Assembly (NCBI GenBank): GCA_029224185.1
Contig: CM055194.1
Span: 19,770,072 to 19,834,071 of the forward strand
DNA length: 64,000 nt
Direction: 5' to 3'
From: Karalla daura
Lineage: Eukaryota > Chordata > Actinopteri > Chaetodontiformes > Leiognathidae
Part shown: positions 13,350 through 64,000 of the stretch, one piece after another
Layout of the letters: each line of letters opens with the position of its first letter
How positions within the stretch are numbered: position 1 is the first letter of the stretch
Translations under genes and position numbers: made by a program
The notes under the pieces: generated by a model
What the model saw: only the letters and a program-made list of their open reading frames with translations
Database searches by the model: none
What the model was told of the DNA's origin: nothing

Positions 13350-13862
13350 GCAGTGCATTGTTGAGACTTCTATCGCGTACTGTTCTGCTGCGGTCTCTCT
13401 CCCATGAGGAGCAAAAGTTCTCACGCAGTTTTTGTCCTTGGCCCTTTCTGGATTTTTCTGGGCTGAACTGAGGATGAGGGACTCCGTGGACTGGACTGGC
13501 ATGTGGGCAGCGGGCGCCGGGGCTGGAATACTTCTCTAACTCTCTGGCCAGGCTATGCCCTCTCTCCTCTCCCCTCCCCTCCTCTGAGGAGGCTGAAGCG
13601 CTTCTCTCGGTCTGCTCGCCATCGTTTGGGATGATGCCTCCTCCGAGCACCTGTGGAGGGTAGTGACCAGCTCCGGTCAGTCGCTCTGGGTGGGCAGGAG
13701 AAAGGCAGAGGGGGGGGTGGCGGCTGCCAATGCCTGCTTTTTGAAAGAGATTGGACCGTGCAGGGTTTTCAGTTCAGTTCTTTTTCTGTGAGATGAAAGC
13801 CTCAGGAGTCCCGTAGCATTTGTGCCTTCTGGTCGAAGCGTAACTTTTATCCGAGAGCCGCC
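13350..13862 (+). promoter_or_regulatory. fryl: Probable promoter-proximal / 5' UTR region of exon 1B
   Basis: The roughly 500 bp before the exon 1B ATG are relatively GC-rich, lie just after GA and CA tracts, and end in a near-perfect Kozak sequence (gagccgccATG). I see no TATA box and cannot place the start site. The call rests on position and base composition only. Confidence 0.35.

Positions 13863-64000
<50,138 letters not shown>

Larger units (their letters stand above)
7525..13862. other. Region between candidate exons 1A and 1B
   Basis: No further coding exon is supported here. It holds a short (CAA)n at 8519-8541, a T-run at 9818-9838, a T-run at 10205-10217, a GA-rich tract at 12090-12145 and a GC-richer, microsatellite-laden stretch from about 12300 that leads into exon 1B and probably includes its promoter and 5' UTR. 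Confidence 0.5.

Overview
This window is vertebrate nuclear DNA, most likely from a teleost fish. It contains spliced exons with GT-AG introns, a very high density of CA/GT, GA and trinucleotide microsatellites, relics of the short interspersed repeats common in fish genomes, and compact introns of often about 80-300 bp. There are no prokaryotic features and no second gene that I can support.

One gene fills the window: fryl (furry homolog-like), on the + strand. It encodes the large scaffold protein of the Furry/MOR2-PAG1 family that works with NDR-type kinases. I traced 57 exons that chain in matching phase from an N-terminal start (ATG at 13863, or internal ATG at 22554) to 62151, giving 2,958 codons if the two optional exons are included. 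The chain is still open at the right edge, so the last C-terminal exons lie beyond base 64000. The match is to FRYL rather than its paralogue FRY at the places where I remember the two differing (for example WHIFLQNCLSHLK, CGPVADNVGLSSDGYLYKW, LWRNYLILCCS).

Layout. 1-7.3 kb: upstream DNA with repeat relics and no supported exon. 7.3-7.5 kb: a possible alternative first coding exon whose donor phase fits exon 2. 13.9 kb: a first coding exon resembling the N-terminus of FRY. 22.5-28.9 kb: exons 2-11. 30.9 kb: a 45-nt cassette exon. 33.2-48.9 kb: dense exons 13-49 (furry N-terminal, middle and C-terminal armadillo/HEAT-like regions). 48.9-51.6 kb: an intron filled by an 18-bp minisatellite. 51.6-57.3 kb: acidic, serine-rich linker exons with a 9-nt microexon. 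59.1 kb: a probable internal first exon for a short C-terminal isoform. 59.6-62.2 kb: C-terminal exons 57-60. 62.2-64 kb: intron.

The most interesting observations concern transcript diversity and repeats. These are the possible internal first exon at 59124-59227, the possible distal first exon at 7296-7524, the 9-nt and 45-nt optional exons, a GGGGCC/GGGCCT hexanucleotide array in intron 3, a (TG)n tract that takes the place of the polypyrimidine tract of exon 8, and a three-copy 66-bp array carrying RFX X-box-like palindromes. All exon calls come from reading the sequence and from remembered family sequence. No alignment or transcript data were available.
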